This document shows positions 8,160 to 16,812 of a stretch of 64,000 nt of DNA, in pieces (positions within the stretch are counted from its first letter, which is position 1; every line of letters starts with the position of its first letter). A model generated the notes under the pieces. The model searched no databases. It worked only from the letters and a program-made list of their open reading frames with translations, and had not been told where the DNA came from. The stretch lies in the NCBI GenBank assembly GCA_023663725.1, contig JAMPGX010000002.1, forward strand, positions 106,572 to 170,571. The letters are read 5' to 3'. Origin of the DNA: a bacterium. GTDB lineage: Bacteria; Bacillota; Clostridia; Lachnospirales; Lachnospiraceae. The translations under genes and the position numbers were made by a program.

Positions 8160-8726
8160 ATGAAAAATAAGCAATCAAAGAAACTGACGGTCAGAAACAT
8201 TGCGCTCATTGGGATCATGACAGCGGCAGTCTATGTGGCTTCCGCCTTTTTACAGCTTCCGATTCCAACGGCGATAGGCAGCACGCGCCTCCACATGGGG
8301 AATGTGATGTGTCTGCTGTCCGGTATGCTGCTGGGTGCGACGCCGGGGGGACTTGCGGCCGGACTTGGCTCAATGCTATTCGACCTGACGAATCCCGCGT
8401 ATGTTGCGTCGGCGCCGCTTACGTTTGTGTTCAAGTTCATTATGGCGTGGCTGTGTGGAAAAGTGATCTCTCTTTGCGGGGCAAGGCGCAGGGCCGGACT
8501 GATCAGCGGCGCGGCGGCTGGCTCTCTGGCCTATATGCTGCTGTATCTCTCCAAGAGCTTTATCAGAGACAGGTATGTCCTGCGGCTGCCGTTGGAGGCT
8601 GTCCTGCTCACGGTGACGCAAAAAGGCATTGTGTCGGGTGTAAACGCTGTCATCGCCATCGTGGTGGCGGTTCCGCTGGGACTTGCGCTGCGCCCTGCGG
8701 TCATGAGATTTCTGCTGGACAAATAG
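8160..8726 (+). CDS. ECF transporter S component (vitamin uptake, substrate unproven)
   Basis: The 188-residue membrane protein has about six hydrophobic segments and the early VRNIALIGIMTAAVYVAS pattern of ECF S components, then LHMGNVMCLLSGMLLGATPGGLAAGLGSMLFD, typical of the substrate-binding loops. The ATG at 8160 is preceded by GGAGG (8147-8151); an in-frame TTG at 8145 lies ahead of that site and is not the start. S components bind a vitamin and share an energising EcfAAT module, which is not encoded here. A divergent PLP-dependent regulator makes vitamin B6 the best guess; a thiamine precursor is the alternative, given the neighbouring thi operon. Confidence 0.85.
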   Translation: MKNKQSKKLTVRNIALIGIMTAAVYVASAFLQLPIPTAIGSTRLHMGNVMCLLSGMLLGATPGGLAAGLGSMLFDLTNPAYVASAPLTFVFKFIMAWLCGKVISLCGARRRAGLISGAAAGSLAYMLLYLSKSFIRDRYVLRLPLEAVLLTVTQKGIVSGVNAVIAIVVAVPLGLALRPAVMRFLLDK

Positions 8727-8865
8727 GATTGAAAAGCCCGACAGATTGTGATAGAATCTTCTCTGGAAAAAATCCGGTGGTGATTTGATTATGAAGTCAT
8801 CCACAGGACCTTGAACAGCCTGATCAGCAAATTCCACATTAGGTAATGGGTGAGAGGTAGTACAG

Positions 8866-10215
8866 ATGCACAACAAGAATATTGATTTGACTGAAGACTC
8901 TATCATCAAGGGGATTATTCGATTTGCCATTCCCCTGTTTTTAGGCCAGCTGCTACAGCAGTTTTACAATATGGCGGACGCCTGGGTGGTGGGAAACTTT
9001 GCCGACAATGACGCATTTGCGGCGGTCAGCTCCGGCGGCAGTCTGACCTTTCTGATTATCGGCTTTTTCAACGGAATATCCATCGGAGGAGGCGTCGTCA
9101 TCTCCAGATATTTTGGCGCCAAAGAGGAGGGCAATGTGCAGAAGGCCATTCACTCGAATTTCCTGTTTGGGCTTCTGGCCTCCGCCCTGGCGACGACGGC
9201 GGGATTGCTTCTGGTCCCGGGCATCCTCAGGCTGATGCGCACGCCGGACAGCGTGCTGCCTCATTCGCTGAGTTATTTTCGCATCTGTTTTGCGGGCGTA
9301 TGCACGGTGATTCTCTATAATATCTGCATGTCCATCATGCGTGCTTTGGGGGACAGCCTGCATCCGCTGTACTATCTGATCTTCTCGTCGCTGGTAAATG
9401 TAGCGTTGGATCTCGTCTTTGTGGCTGGCTTTCAATGGGGAGTCAGCGGGGCGGCCATCGCCACGGTCATCGCCCAGGGACTCAGCGTGCTTCTGTGCTT
9501 GGTGCGCATGTGTCGGGAACCCAATGAAAATCTCAGGTTAGATTTTCGAAAACTGCGCTTTCACAGGAATATGATGTCCCAGATCATACAGCAGGGCCTG
9601 CCCACAGGTATTCAGAATTCAGTGATCAGTATTGGAAATATTGTCATTCAAAGCAATATCAACGCCTTTGGAGCCTATGCGATATCGGGACAGGGAGCCT
9701 ATGCGAAGGTGGAGGGCTTTGTCTTTTTGCCCATCATGAGCATGTCCATGGTGCTGCCCACCTTTGTCAGTCAGAATCTGGGGGCCAAAAAGTACGACAG
9801 GGCCAAAAAGGGAGCTGCCTTCGGTGTCCTGTCGGGTGTGATACTGGCGGAGCTTGTGGGGGTGGTTCTGTATGTCTGGGCGCCGTATATTCTGCGGTTT
9901 TTCGTGGATTCGGATCAGGCGGTGGAGTACGGGTGCATTCATGCCCACACGGTGGCGCCGTTCTTTTTCCTGTTGGCCTTCTCGCACTGTGCTGCCGGCG
10001 TTATGCGGGGCTGTGGAAAAGCCTTTATACCGATGATCACGATGCTGCTGTTCTGGTGCGGGGTGCGTATTATATATGTAACACTGGCTGTTCAGCGATT
10101 TCCCGTGTTTCAGACGGTGTCCTGGGCGTATCCGCTGACCTGGTCTCTGAGTTCGGTCACTTTTTTGATCGCGCTGTTCAAGCTGGACTGGACACATGCT
10201 TTTGAAAAAGAATAG
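8866..10215 (+). CDS. MATE family efflux transporter
   Basis: The 449-residue protein has about twelve transmembrane segments in two homologous halves. The first starts with IIRFAIPLFLGQLLQQFYNMADAWVVG, the second with MMSQIIQQGLPTGIQNSVISIGNIVIQSNINAFG. Such N-terminal QLLQQFYNMADAW stretches are typical of MATE antiporters, which expel drugs or metabolites in exchange for sodium or protons. A weak GAGAGGTAG precedes ATG 8866. No regulator adjoins, and the substrate cannot be predicted. A hairpin that can act as a terminator follows the stop codon. Confidence 0.92.
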   Translation: MHNKNIDLTEDSIIKGIIRFAIPLFLGQLLQQFYNMADAWVVGNFADNDAFAAVSSGGSLTFLIIGFFNGISIGGGVVISRYFGAKEEGNVQKAIHSNFLFGLLASALATTAGLLLVPGILRLMRTPDSVLPHSLSYFRICFAGVCTVILYNICMSIMRALGDSLHPLYYLIFSSLVNVALDLVFVAGFQWGVSGAAIATVIAQGLSVLLCLVRMCREPNENLRLDFRKLRFHRNMMSQIIQQGLPTGIQNSVISIGNIVIQSNINAFGAYAISGQGAYAKVEGFVFLPIMSMSMVLPTFVSQNLGAKKYDRAKKGAAFGVLSGVILAELVGVVLYVWAPYILRFFVDSDQAVEYGCIHAHTVAPFFFLLAFSHCAAGVMRGCGKAFIPMITMLLFWCGVRIIYVTLAVQRFPVFQTVSWAYPLTWSLSSVTFLIALFKLDWTHAFEKE

Positions 10216-10222
10216 GAAAGGG

Positions 10223-10269
10223 AAATCCTCCATAGACTATGGACAATTCTGTAGCAGGGAGGATTTTTT
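10223..10269 (+). promoter_or_regulatory. Hairpin with T run that also masks the next ribosome binding site
   Basis: AAATCCTCC (10223-10231) pairs with GGAGGATTT (10258-10266), followed by T to 10269 and then the ATG at 10270. The 3' arm is itself the Shine-Dalgarno sequence of the next gene. Inside lies a second palindrome, CCATAGACTATGG (10230-10242). The structure could end MATE transcription and at the same time limit initiation downstream. Confidence 0.6.
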
Positions 10270-11583
10270 ATGGGAAAGTCACTTTGGACGGATACGGTAT
10301 CGCTGCCCGAATATGAGGCATTGCGGGGGGACGCCAGGACGGATGTGCTGATTGTCGGCGGAGGGCTCTGCGGTGTTCTGTGCGCGTTCCTGCTGAAACG
10401 GGCAGGGGTGGACTGCATGTTGGTGGAAGGGGAGCGGATTGCCGGCGGAACCACGAAGAACACGACAGCCAAGATCACATCCCAGCATGGACTTATCTAT
10501 GACCGGATGATTCGCGCGAGAGGAAGGGAGCGCGCCCGAATCTATCTGGAGGCCAATGAGCGGGCGCTGGAGCAATATCGAGAACTGTGCGCAGAGATTC
10601 CCTGTGGGTTTGAGGAGAGGACGGCGTCTGTGTATTCGCTGCGCAGCCGCAGGAAGATAGAGGAGGAGGTTCGGGCGGTGAACGCTCTCGGCTTTCCGGC
10701 GGAGCTTGTATCACAGCCGCCGTTGCCCTTTTCTACAGAGGGGGCGGTCTCGTTTCCCCGTCAGGCGCAGTTTCATCCGCTGGAGTTCATGGCGGGTATT
10801 CTGGAGGGACTATCCATCTATGAGCATACCTTTGTGGAAAATATTGCAGGCCACACTGCCTTTACGTCCCATGGGAGGATTCAGGCGGACCAGATTATCG
10901 TTGCCACACATTTTCCGTTTATCAACAGGCATGGCAGCTATTTTCTGAAGCTCTATCAACATCGCTCTTATGTGTTGGCGCTGGAGCACGGGGCCCAGGT
11001 GGACGGCATGTATGTGGACGAGGCTCAGGACGGCCTGTCCTTCCGCAATTGTGGGGAGCTGCTTCTGCTGGGGGGAGGCGGCCACCGCACTGGAAAAGAG
11101 GGTGGCGGTTATAGGGCGTTGGAGGACTTTGCCGTCCAGGTATATCCGGAGTCGGAGATCAAATACCGCTGGGCGGCTCAGGACTGCATGAGTCTGGATG
11201 GAATTCCCTATATTGGCAGGTATTCGGCCACAACGCCCAATCTGTATGTTGCCACCGGATTCCAGAAGTGGGGTATGACCTCCTCCATGGTGGCGGCTAT
11301 GCTTCTTCGCGATATGGTGCAGGAGCGGCATAGCGATTGGGAGGCAGTGTTTTCTCCCAGCCGCAGTATCGTAAAGCCACAGCTCTTTGTGAATGCTCTG
11401 GACTCGGCAGTCGGTCTCCTGACGCCGTCCTTCAAGCGCTGCCCTCATATGGGCTGTGCGCTGAAGTGGAATCCACAGGAGCATACCTGGGACTGTCCCT
11501 GTCATGGTTCACGGTTTGAGGCGGAGGGGGCATTGCTTGAAAATCCGGCCAAGAAGGGCTTGAAAAACGGTCGCGCACAATAA
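10270..11583 (+). CDS. FAD-dependent oxidoreductase (DAO fold) with C-terminal Rieske [2Fe-2S] domain
   Basis: The 437-residue protein begins with a dinucleotide-binding motif (DVLIVGGGLCGVLCAFLLKRAG, residues of about 25-46) followed by GGTTKNTTAKITSQHG, as in the DAO/glycine-oxidase-like group. The C-terminal domain holds a Rieske cluster motif: CPHMGC and CPCHGSRF supply two Cys and two His. Such DAO-Rieske fusions occur widely in Firmicutes; the substrate is usually unknown. Likely cytoplasmic, with electrons passing between FAD and the iron-sulfur cluster. The ribosome binding site GGGAGG lies in a hairpin arm, so translation may be structurally limited. Function beyond the domains is inference. 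Confidence 0.9.
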   Translation: MGKSLWTDTVSLPEYEALRGDARTDVLIVGGGLCGVLCAFLLKRAGVDCMLVEGERIAGGTTKNTTAKITSQHGLIYDRMIRARGRERARIYLEANERALEQYRELCAEIPCGFEERTASVYSLRSRRKIEEEVRAVNALGFPAELVSQPPLPFSTEGAVSFPRQAQFHPLEFMAGILEGLSIYEHTFVENIAGHTAFTSHGRIQADQIIVATHFPFINRHGSYFLKLYQHRSYVLALEHGAQVDGMYVDEAQDGLSFRNCGELLLLGGGGHRTGKEGGGYRALEDFAVQVYPESEIKYRWAAQDCMSLDGIPYIGRYSATTPNLYVATGFQKWGMTSSMVAAMLLRDMVQERHSDWEAVFSPSRSIVKPQLFVNALDSAVGLLTPSFKRCPHMGCALKWNPQEHTWDCPCHGSRFEAEGALLENPAKKGLKNGRAQ

Positions 11584-11809
11584 TTTTTTTGACAGAAATA
11601 AAATCAGTGTTTATTTACAAGAAAGATAATTCGTGCTATACTTATTTTAAATCAGATAAATCTGTCAGAAGGTTGCCAGCGTCGCATATTCGAAACACCT
11701 AAATACTAAAGACTTGAATGAACATGGGATGCAGAGACAATATTTTGTTAATTGATCTGATCAGTTTATTAGGTTCATATTAGATTTATGTATTTGGGAG
11801 GAAGCAGTA

Positions 11810-13522
11810 ATGATTAAAAAATTGAATAAGTTACGGATCAGGGAACGGTTGACGCATGCTTTTTTCATAGCATCCAGTATTCCCGCGGCAGTTGCCATTT
11901 TAGTACTGGTTATTCTGATCGCTGTTGCGGCAGTTTATGCCGTATCACTGGAGGATTATGGTTTTGCGCAGGGAGATGTAGGCAAGACGATGACCTATTT
12001 TGCGGAGGCGAGGTCTACGCTGCGGGGCTGTATCGGATATGACGACGAGGACGCTATCGCTGAGATGCGCGCTTCCCATGATGAAAATGTAGAGAAATTT
12101 ACACAGAGCTTTGCCGACCTGAAGGAGGCGATGGTATCTCAGGCCAATCAGGAGATATACAGGAATATCTCTGACAAATTGGTCGGTTATTGGGAGTTGG
12201 ATAAGGAGATACTGGAGCTCGGCGCCTCTTCTGATACGGAGCTATCCAAGGAGGCACAGAATCGGGCGATGTCCGAGCTGATGCCACTGTATGACGAGAT
12301 CAATGACCAGCTCACCTCCATCATGGATGTAAAGGTGGAACGTGGCAACAATATTTCCAGAGTGATGCTTGTGATCTGTGTGGCTCTCGTAGTTGTGATT
12401 GCGGTGGTTATTGTCTTGGCGCTGGTGTTTTCCATTCGTCTGGGCAGAAATATTGCTACCGGTATTTCCAAACCCTTGATTTTACTGGGGAACAGACTGG
12501 AGGATTTTGCAAAGGGCGATTTGGCCAGTCCGTTTCCGGAGACAGATACGGAGGATGAAGTGGCGGAGATGGTCGCATCGGCCAAGGATATGGCAGAGTC
12601 TTTGGACTTCATTATCATGGACATAGAGCACATCCTGGGCGAGATGGCAAATTGCGATTTTACCGTAAGCTCCAAGGACGGCTCCAGATACATAGGCGAC
12701 CTGAAGCAGCTGTATGATTCGCTAAAGCAGTTGAAATATCGCATGATAGATACGATGCGTTTCATCGAGGAATCTTCTGTGCAGGTCACTGAGGGTTCAG
12801 GACATCTGGCGGATACGGCTGTGAGTCTGGCGGAGGGAGCGACGGAGCAGGCGGGCGCGGTGGAAGAGCTGCAGGCCACGATCACCACTATCGCCGATGC
12901 CGCGCAGAAGGCGGCGACTTCCGCTCAGGAGGCTTATCAACAGTCCAAGAAATACGCAGATGTGGCGGGTGATAGCAGTGCGGATATGAAGGAAATGGTT
13001 GAGGCTATGAACCGTATCAATGAGACCTCGAAGAAGATAGGGAACATTATCTCAGAGATTGAGAGCATTGCCTCCCAGACCAATCTGCTTTCCCTCAATG
13101 CTTCCATCGAAGCTGCCAGGGCAGGCGAAGCGGGAAGAGGTTTCTCCGTAGTGGCTGACCAGATCAGGCAGCTTGCCGAGCAGAGCAGCAAATCCGCAGT
13201 GGACACCAGGGCTTTGATCGAGGGAACCATGCAGGAGGTTGAGAACGGCAACCGTGTGGCGGAGCGCGCCGCCGCCTCCATCGAGACGGTCGTGGATGGC
13301 ATCAAGACGGTCGCGGAATCCTCCAAGGAGGTAAGTATTGTCTCAGAGAATCAGGCTGCAACCATGAAGGAGGCGGAGATTGGTATCAACCAGATCTCCG
13401 ATGTCATTCAGACCAATGCGGCTCTGGCGGAGGAATCCTCCGCGACCAGTCAGGAGTTGTCTGCTCAGGCAGCTACGTTGGATGCACTGATCGCCAAGTT
13501 CAAGTTGCCGCCACAGAAATAG
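11810..13522 (+). CDS. Methyl-accepting chemotaxis protein
   Basis: The 570-residue receptor has a first transmembrane helix (about residues 17-43), an extracellular four-helix-bundle sensor of about 140 residues, a second helix (about 183-212), a HAMP region and a long cytoplasmic coiled coil. The signalling tip reads EIESIASQTNLLSLNASIEAARAGEAGRGFSVVA (about residues 421-454), the CheA/CheW contact of MCPs. It should sit at the cell poles and control flagellar rotation. GGGAGG lies before ATG 11810. The 226 bases upstream are AT-rich and show no clear promoter. A terminator follows. The ligand is unknown. Confidence 0.95.
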   Translation: MIKKLNKLRIRERLTHAFFIASSIPAAVAILVLVILIAVAAVYAVSLEDYGFAQGDVGKTMTYFAEARSTLRGCIGYDDEDAIAEMRASHDENVEKFTQSFADLKEAMVSQANQEIYRNISDKLVGYWELDKEILELGASSDTELSKEAQNRAMSELMPLYDEINDQLTSIMDVKVERGNNISRVMLVICVALVVVIAVVIVLALVFSIRLGRNIATGISKPLILLGNRLEDFAKGDLASPFPETDTEDEVAEMVASAKDMAESLDFIIMDIEHILGEMANCDFTVSSKDGSRYIGDLKQLYDSLKQLKYRMIDTMRFIEESSVQVTEGSGHLADTAVSLAEGATEQAGAVEELQATITTIADAAQKAATSAQEAYQQSKKYADVAGDSSADMKEMVEAMNRINETSKKIGNIISEIESIASQTNLLSLNASIEAARAGEAGRGFSVVADQIRQLAEQSSKSAVDTRALIEGTMQEVENGNRVAERAAASIETVVDGIKTVAESSKEVSIVSENQAATMKEAEIGINQISDVIQTNAALAEESSATSQELSAQAATLDALIAKFKLPPQK

Positions 13523-13545
13523 AGGCTTGTAGACGTGTATATTAT

Positions 13546-13582
13546 GCAGGGCAGTCTTGGAGGATTGTCCTGCCATTTTTTT
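13546..13582 (+). terminator. Intrinsic terminator after the chemoreceptor gene
   Basis: GCAGGGCAGTC (13546-13556) pairs with GATTGTCCTGC (13563-13573), including G-U pairs, with a six-base loop and a run of seven T (13576-13582). Confidence 0.85.
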
Positions 13583-13635
13583 GTGATATTTGTGTCTGTC
13601 GTGCGTCTTATAGGAGAGAGGAGGAATCGAAGACA

Positions 13636-14163
13636 ATGGGTAAGCCGGATATCGTACTGGAACAATATTATGAAGATGTATTTCGATTTCTGAGGGGACT
13701 CTCTGCGGATGAGCATCTGGCGGAAGAACTGACACAGGAAACCTTTTATCGAGCATTGAAGGCTGTGGACAGCTATCGGGGCGAGGCGGATATACGAATC
13801 TGGTTATGTTCTATCGCGAGGAACCTGTATTACACACAGTATAAGAAACAAAAGCGTTTTTCGACCGAGGAGGATATGGAGGAATATCAGGCGGAGGATA
13901 AGAATTTCCTCGATATCATCGCGGACAGGGAGGCGGCGCTGCAGGTACACAGGATTCTTCATGAGCTTCAGGAGCCGTACAAGGAGGTCTTTTCCCTTCG
14001 GATATTTGGAGAACTGCCATTTAAGGACATCGGAACACTCTTTGGAAAATCCCAGCACTGGGCCTGTGTGGTATATCATCGGGCCAAGGAGAAGATACGG
14101 GAGCAAATGGAGAAGGAAAACAGGGAAGAGGAAAGGAGAGGTAGTCATGAAGATGGAATGTGA
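13636..14163 (+). CDS. ECF-type RNA polymerase sigma factor
   Basis: The 175-residue protein has sigma region 2 (residues of about 8-70: YYEDVFRFLRGL, EELTQETFYRALKAVDSYRGEADIRIWLCSIARN) and region 4 (about 105-160: ELQEPYKEVFSLRIFGELPFKDIGTLFGKSQHWACVVYHRAKEKIRE). It should direct RNA polymerase to a small regulon in response to an envelope signal. AGGAGG lies 11 bases or so before ATG 13636. Its end overlaps the zinc-finger anti-sigma gene by 17 bases, the usual paired arrangement. No promoter with an obvious ECF signature was found nearby. Confidence 0.93.
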   Translation: MGKPDIVLEQYYEDVFRFLRGLSADEHLAEELTQETFYRALKAVDSYRGEADIRIWLCSIARNLYYTQYKKQKRFSTEEDMEEYQAEDKNFLDIIADREAALQVHRILHELQEPYKEVFSLRIFGELPFKDIGTLFGKSQHWACVVYHRAKEKIREQMEKENREEERRGSHEDGM

Positions 14164-15007
14164 TATCATCAGGGATCTGATACCCTTATATGTGGAAAAG
14201 GTGGCCAGCGTCAAGAGCGGTGAGGCGGTGAAGGAGCATGTGCGAGAGTGTTCGGAATGCAGGAGGATCTATGAAAATATGTTATCTCCCGCTCCTCAGG
14301 CGCAGTTTCAGACCCGTCCCCAGGAGAGCTTTCGCAGATATGTGAGAAAGAAAAAGCGGCGTTATGGATTGAAGGTTGTCCTGCTTACGTTGGCGGGCGT
14401 GGCGGCGGTATTGCTGCTGCGGTTTGCACTGGTAGGCGGATTGGTCGGTCTTCTGGCTCTGTATGGCGAGCAGGCCGAGGCGGAAGTAGATACGGATATA
14501 AGCCATTATGAGCGGTATATGGGAGAGACGGCGGAAGAAAAATATCGGGGCAAGCTGGGGGTGAACGACAGCATCTTTCCGGAGGAGATCACAGAGGATA
14601 TGTATGTGCCGGACTACAAGATGGTCTACTATGATCCCTGGGACAGACAGTATCTGAGCTATCTGGTGGTGGAATACGGTGAGACGCAGTACGCCGCGGA
14701 GTTGGCCCGTCTGGAGGCTTGCGCGCAGGATGAGTATGTGGGCTTCTATGGGGCGCAGAGCTTTGACCCGACCTATCAGGTCTTGGCGATGGAGGTTGAC
14801 GACAGCGCTTATCATGGGTTAGTATATGCTTTGGGGGCGGAGAATAACCGCATTGTCTATGTGGAGATACTTTTTTGCAATTACTTTATGGATCTGGAGT
14901 ATCAGGAGTATATTGACGCCGCGTATCTGCCCATAGGCTTTAATGCCGCCTCGGGAAATCCGTATCGGGAGGAATATTATGCGGCGGTTTTCGGACATAG
15001 ACCGTAG
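14147..15007 (+). CDS. Zinc-finger anti-sigma factor, membrane bound
   Basis: The 286-residue product starts at ATG 14147 (MKMECDIIRDLIPLYVE) inside the end of the sigma gene, with AGGAGAGG upstream. The N-terminal zinc anti-sigma motif is visible as H-x-x-x-C-x-x-C (HVRECSEC) with the earlier Cys (MECD). A transmembrane helix (VVLLTLAGVAAVLLLRFALVGGLVGLLALYG, about residues 73-103) separates it from an acidic, Tyr-rich extracellular domain of about 180 residues that should sense the signal. The pair with the upstream sigma factor is standard. The sensed signal is unknown. Confidence 0.88.
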   Translation: MKMECDIIRDLIPLYVEKVASVKSGEAVKEHVRECSECRRIYENMLSPAPQAQFQTRPQESFRRYVRKKKRRYGLKVVLLTLAGVAAVLLLRFALVGGLVGLLALYGEQAEAEVDTDISHYERYMGETAEEKYRGKLGVNDSIFPEEITEDMYVPDYKMVYYDPWDRQYLSYLVVEYGETQYAAELARLEACAQDEYVGFYGAQSFDPTYQVLAMEVDDSAYHGLVYALGAENNRIVYVEILFCNYFMDLEYQEYIDAAYLPIGFNAASGNPYREEYYAAVFGHRP

Positions 15008-15039
15008 GCACAGTTTTTGTTTGGGGAGGAAATATCCTT

Positions 15040-16113
15040 ATGACAGCTCTATATTCAATCCTGCATTTGTTGGTGGACGGCGTCTGCGCGTATGCCATGT
15101 ATGGAAATTATCTGCAACAGGAGCAGGGATATATATATGTGCTACTGTACAATTTTTGTGCGTTTGCCCTGCAGATGCCCTTTGGTGCGGCGCTGGACAT
15201 TTTAAACAGAGAGCGGGGGAAATTGCTTCCCCTTGCTGTCGCATGTGTCGGCGTAATTCTCACTCTGACCGGAGCGTTGACACATCCGGTGGTATTGGGA
15301 ATCGGGAACGCTCTGTTCCATATCGGCGGCGGAGTGGGAACGATCTATGAGGATGGGGAAAAGGGCTGGCTGGGCAGGGGACTGGGCGTCTTCGTGGCGC
15401 CCGGCGCGCTGGGCCTGCATCTCGGTATGCAGCTTTCCAGGGGCGGTGTCGGATCTGCATGGTTATGGACTGTGGGCGCTTTGATGCTGCTGATATGCGC
15501 TGGGATGACCTGGAGATATCGTACATATGCGAGACAAGCGCGGAATCAGGGAGAAGGTGTCTGTAGTGGGACGGTGCGGGAGCTGGACGGTGCACAGAGC
15601 AAGGCGGTGTGTCTGCTGGCAGCCGGCGTGCTGCTGGTGGTGATACTGCGCTCTTACATCGGTATGGCGGTCACATTTCCCTGGAAGACCACGGCTCTTG
15701 CCGCCTTCATAAGCACGCTGGCGATTGTCTGTGGCAAGGCGGCGGGAGGATTCATGGCGGCGCGGTTTGGAATCTCGCGGACAGTGCTTCTGTCTCTGAC
15801 GGCGGCTGCAGTGTCGTTCCTGTTTTCCCGCTTCATGCCCATGGGAATCCTGGCGCTGTTTCTGTTTAATATGACCATGCCGGTCACTCTGTATCTATTG
15901 ATCCGCAGATTGCCGCTTTTCCCAGGGTTTTCTTTTGGATTTCTGACCTTCGGGCTGTTTTTAGGCTTTTTGCCCACCTATTTGCAATTGCCAACCTGGT
16001 CAAATCGTAGTATGATAGGATGTGTGGGGAGCTTGCTTTCCCTGCTGATCTTGTTGCTAATATGTGTATCAGGAGGAGATATGCGGAACTCGAAACAGCA
16101 TATCACCGGATGA
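15040..16113 (+). CDS. Polytopic membrane protein, MFS-like
   Basis: The 357-residue protein has ten or eleven hydrophobic helices. Its first half has a pattern like LLYNFCAFALQMPFGAALDIL and ALFHIGGGVGTIYE, resembling major-facilitator helices 2-4, but it is shorter than a standard 12-helix transporter and lacks a clear loop motif A. GGGGAGG lies well placed before ATG 15040. It begins a same-strand group of four (15040, 16212, 16813, 17638) that ends in a NADAR enzyme. The last codons overlap the first copy of a 36-bp direct repeat. I cannot assign a substrate. Confidence 0.65.
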   Translation: MTALYSILHLLVDGVCAYAMYGNYLQQEQGYIYVLLYNFCAFALQMPFGAALDILNRERGKLLPLAVACVGVILTLTGALTHPVVLGIGNALFHIGGGVGTIYEDGEKGWLGRGLGVFVAPGALGLHLGMQLSRGGVGSAWLWTVGALMLLICAGMTWRYRTYARQARNQGEGVCSGTVRELDGAQSKAVCLLAAGVLLVVILRSYIGMAVTFPWKTTALAAFISTLAIVCGKAAGGFMAARFGISRTVLLSLTAAAVSFLFSRFMPMGILALFLFNMTMPVTLYLLIRRLPLFPGFSFGFLTFGLFLGFLPTYLQLPTWSNRSMIGCVGSLLSLLILLLICVSGGDMRNSKQHITG

Positions 16114-16200
16114 TGCACTGAACAAGATCGGGACGCGTAGCGGCCGGATCTTGTTCACAGGTAATGTGTATCAGGAGGAGATATGCGGGACTCGAAATAG
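16063..16200 (+). repeat. 36-bp direct repeat carrying a ribosome binding site, with a palindrome between copies
   Basis: Bases 16063-16098 and 16165-16200 match at 34 of 36 positions. Each has AGGAGGAGATATG. In the first copy this lies inside the end of the membrane protein gene; in the second it makes a five-codon ORF, ATG at 16183 to TAG at 16198 (MRDSK). Between them TGAACAAGATC (16119-16129) pairs perfectly with GATCTTGTTCA (16147-16157). No T run follows, so this is not a clear terminator. Confidence 0.75.
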
Positions 16201-16211
16201 AGGAGTGTGAG

Positions 16212-16562
16212 ATGGCGGTTTATCTGATTCGTATGTTCGGATGGTCTCTGGCGATAACGTTGGCGGTAGAGCTTGCGGTGGCATTTTTGCTGGGAGTACG
16301 CACCGGAAAAGGGATGCTCCTGGTGGCGCTGGTGAATCTGCTCACGAATCCGCCCGCCGTGCTGTGCAACTGGCTCTGTGTGCTGTACCTTGCGAATTAC
16401 CGTAGGATTCCGGTGCAGCTTGTGATAGAGGCGGCGGTGGTGACGGCGGAGGCGCTGATCTATTGCTCCTTTGCAAGAGACCGCGTGTGGCCGGTCAGGA
16501 GACCGGTGCTCTTATCGCTGACAGCTAATGGATGCTCGTGGCTGCTGGGCCTGCTGCTGTAA
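16212..16562 (+). CDS. Small membrane protein of unknown function
   Basis: The 116-residue protein starts at ATG 16212 (MAVYLIRMFGWSLAITLAVELAVAFLLG), with AGGAG just upstream. It has three or four hydrophobic helices with short loops, including LLVALVNLLTNPPAVLCNWLCVLYLA, and a basic loop near residue 92 (FARDRVWPVRRP). No known family is recognised. It lies between the MFS-like protein and a secreted, membrane-anchored protein, and is preceded by the mini-ORF made by the direct repeat. Translation coupled to that mini-ORF is possible. An envelope role is likely from topology only. Confidence 0.65.
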   Translation: MAVYLIRMFGWSLAITLAVELAVAFLLGVRTGKGMLLVALVNLLTNPPAVLCNWLCVLYLANYRRIPVQLVIEAAVVTAEALIYCSFARDRVWPVRRPVLLSLTANGCSWLLGLLL

Positions 16563-16797
16563 GCGAAGGCGCACGAGAGCAAATTTCATGAGATCCCTTA
16601 CGAATGAAATTTGTCTCTCCCAGATATGCGCCGAAGGAACTTCGCCCTTTAGAGCCATCGCGCAGCGATTTAACAGGTGAAGTTGCGAAGGCGCGCGAGA
16701 GCAAATTTCATGAGATCCCTTACGAATGAAATTTGTCTCTCTCAGATGTGCGCCGAAGGAACTTCGCCCTTTAGAGCCATCGCGCAGCGATTTAATT
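16563..16797 (+). repeat. Leader hairpin element, copy 2: two tandem units of 122-base period
   Basis: Unit A runs from GCGAAG (16563) to CTTCGC (16640-16645) and the tail palindrome ATCGCGCAGCGAT (16657-16669). Unit B repeats this at 16685, 16762-16767 and 16779-16791. In each, CAAATTTCAT pairs with ATGAAATTTG inside GCGAAGGCGC/GCGCCGAAGG...CTTCGC arms. Both units carry CCCTTTAGAGC before the palindrome. The tail of unit B stops about 20 bases before the start codon at 16813. Confidence 0.8.
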
Positions 16798-16812
16798 CAG
16801 AAAGGATTGACT

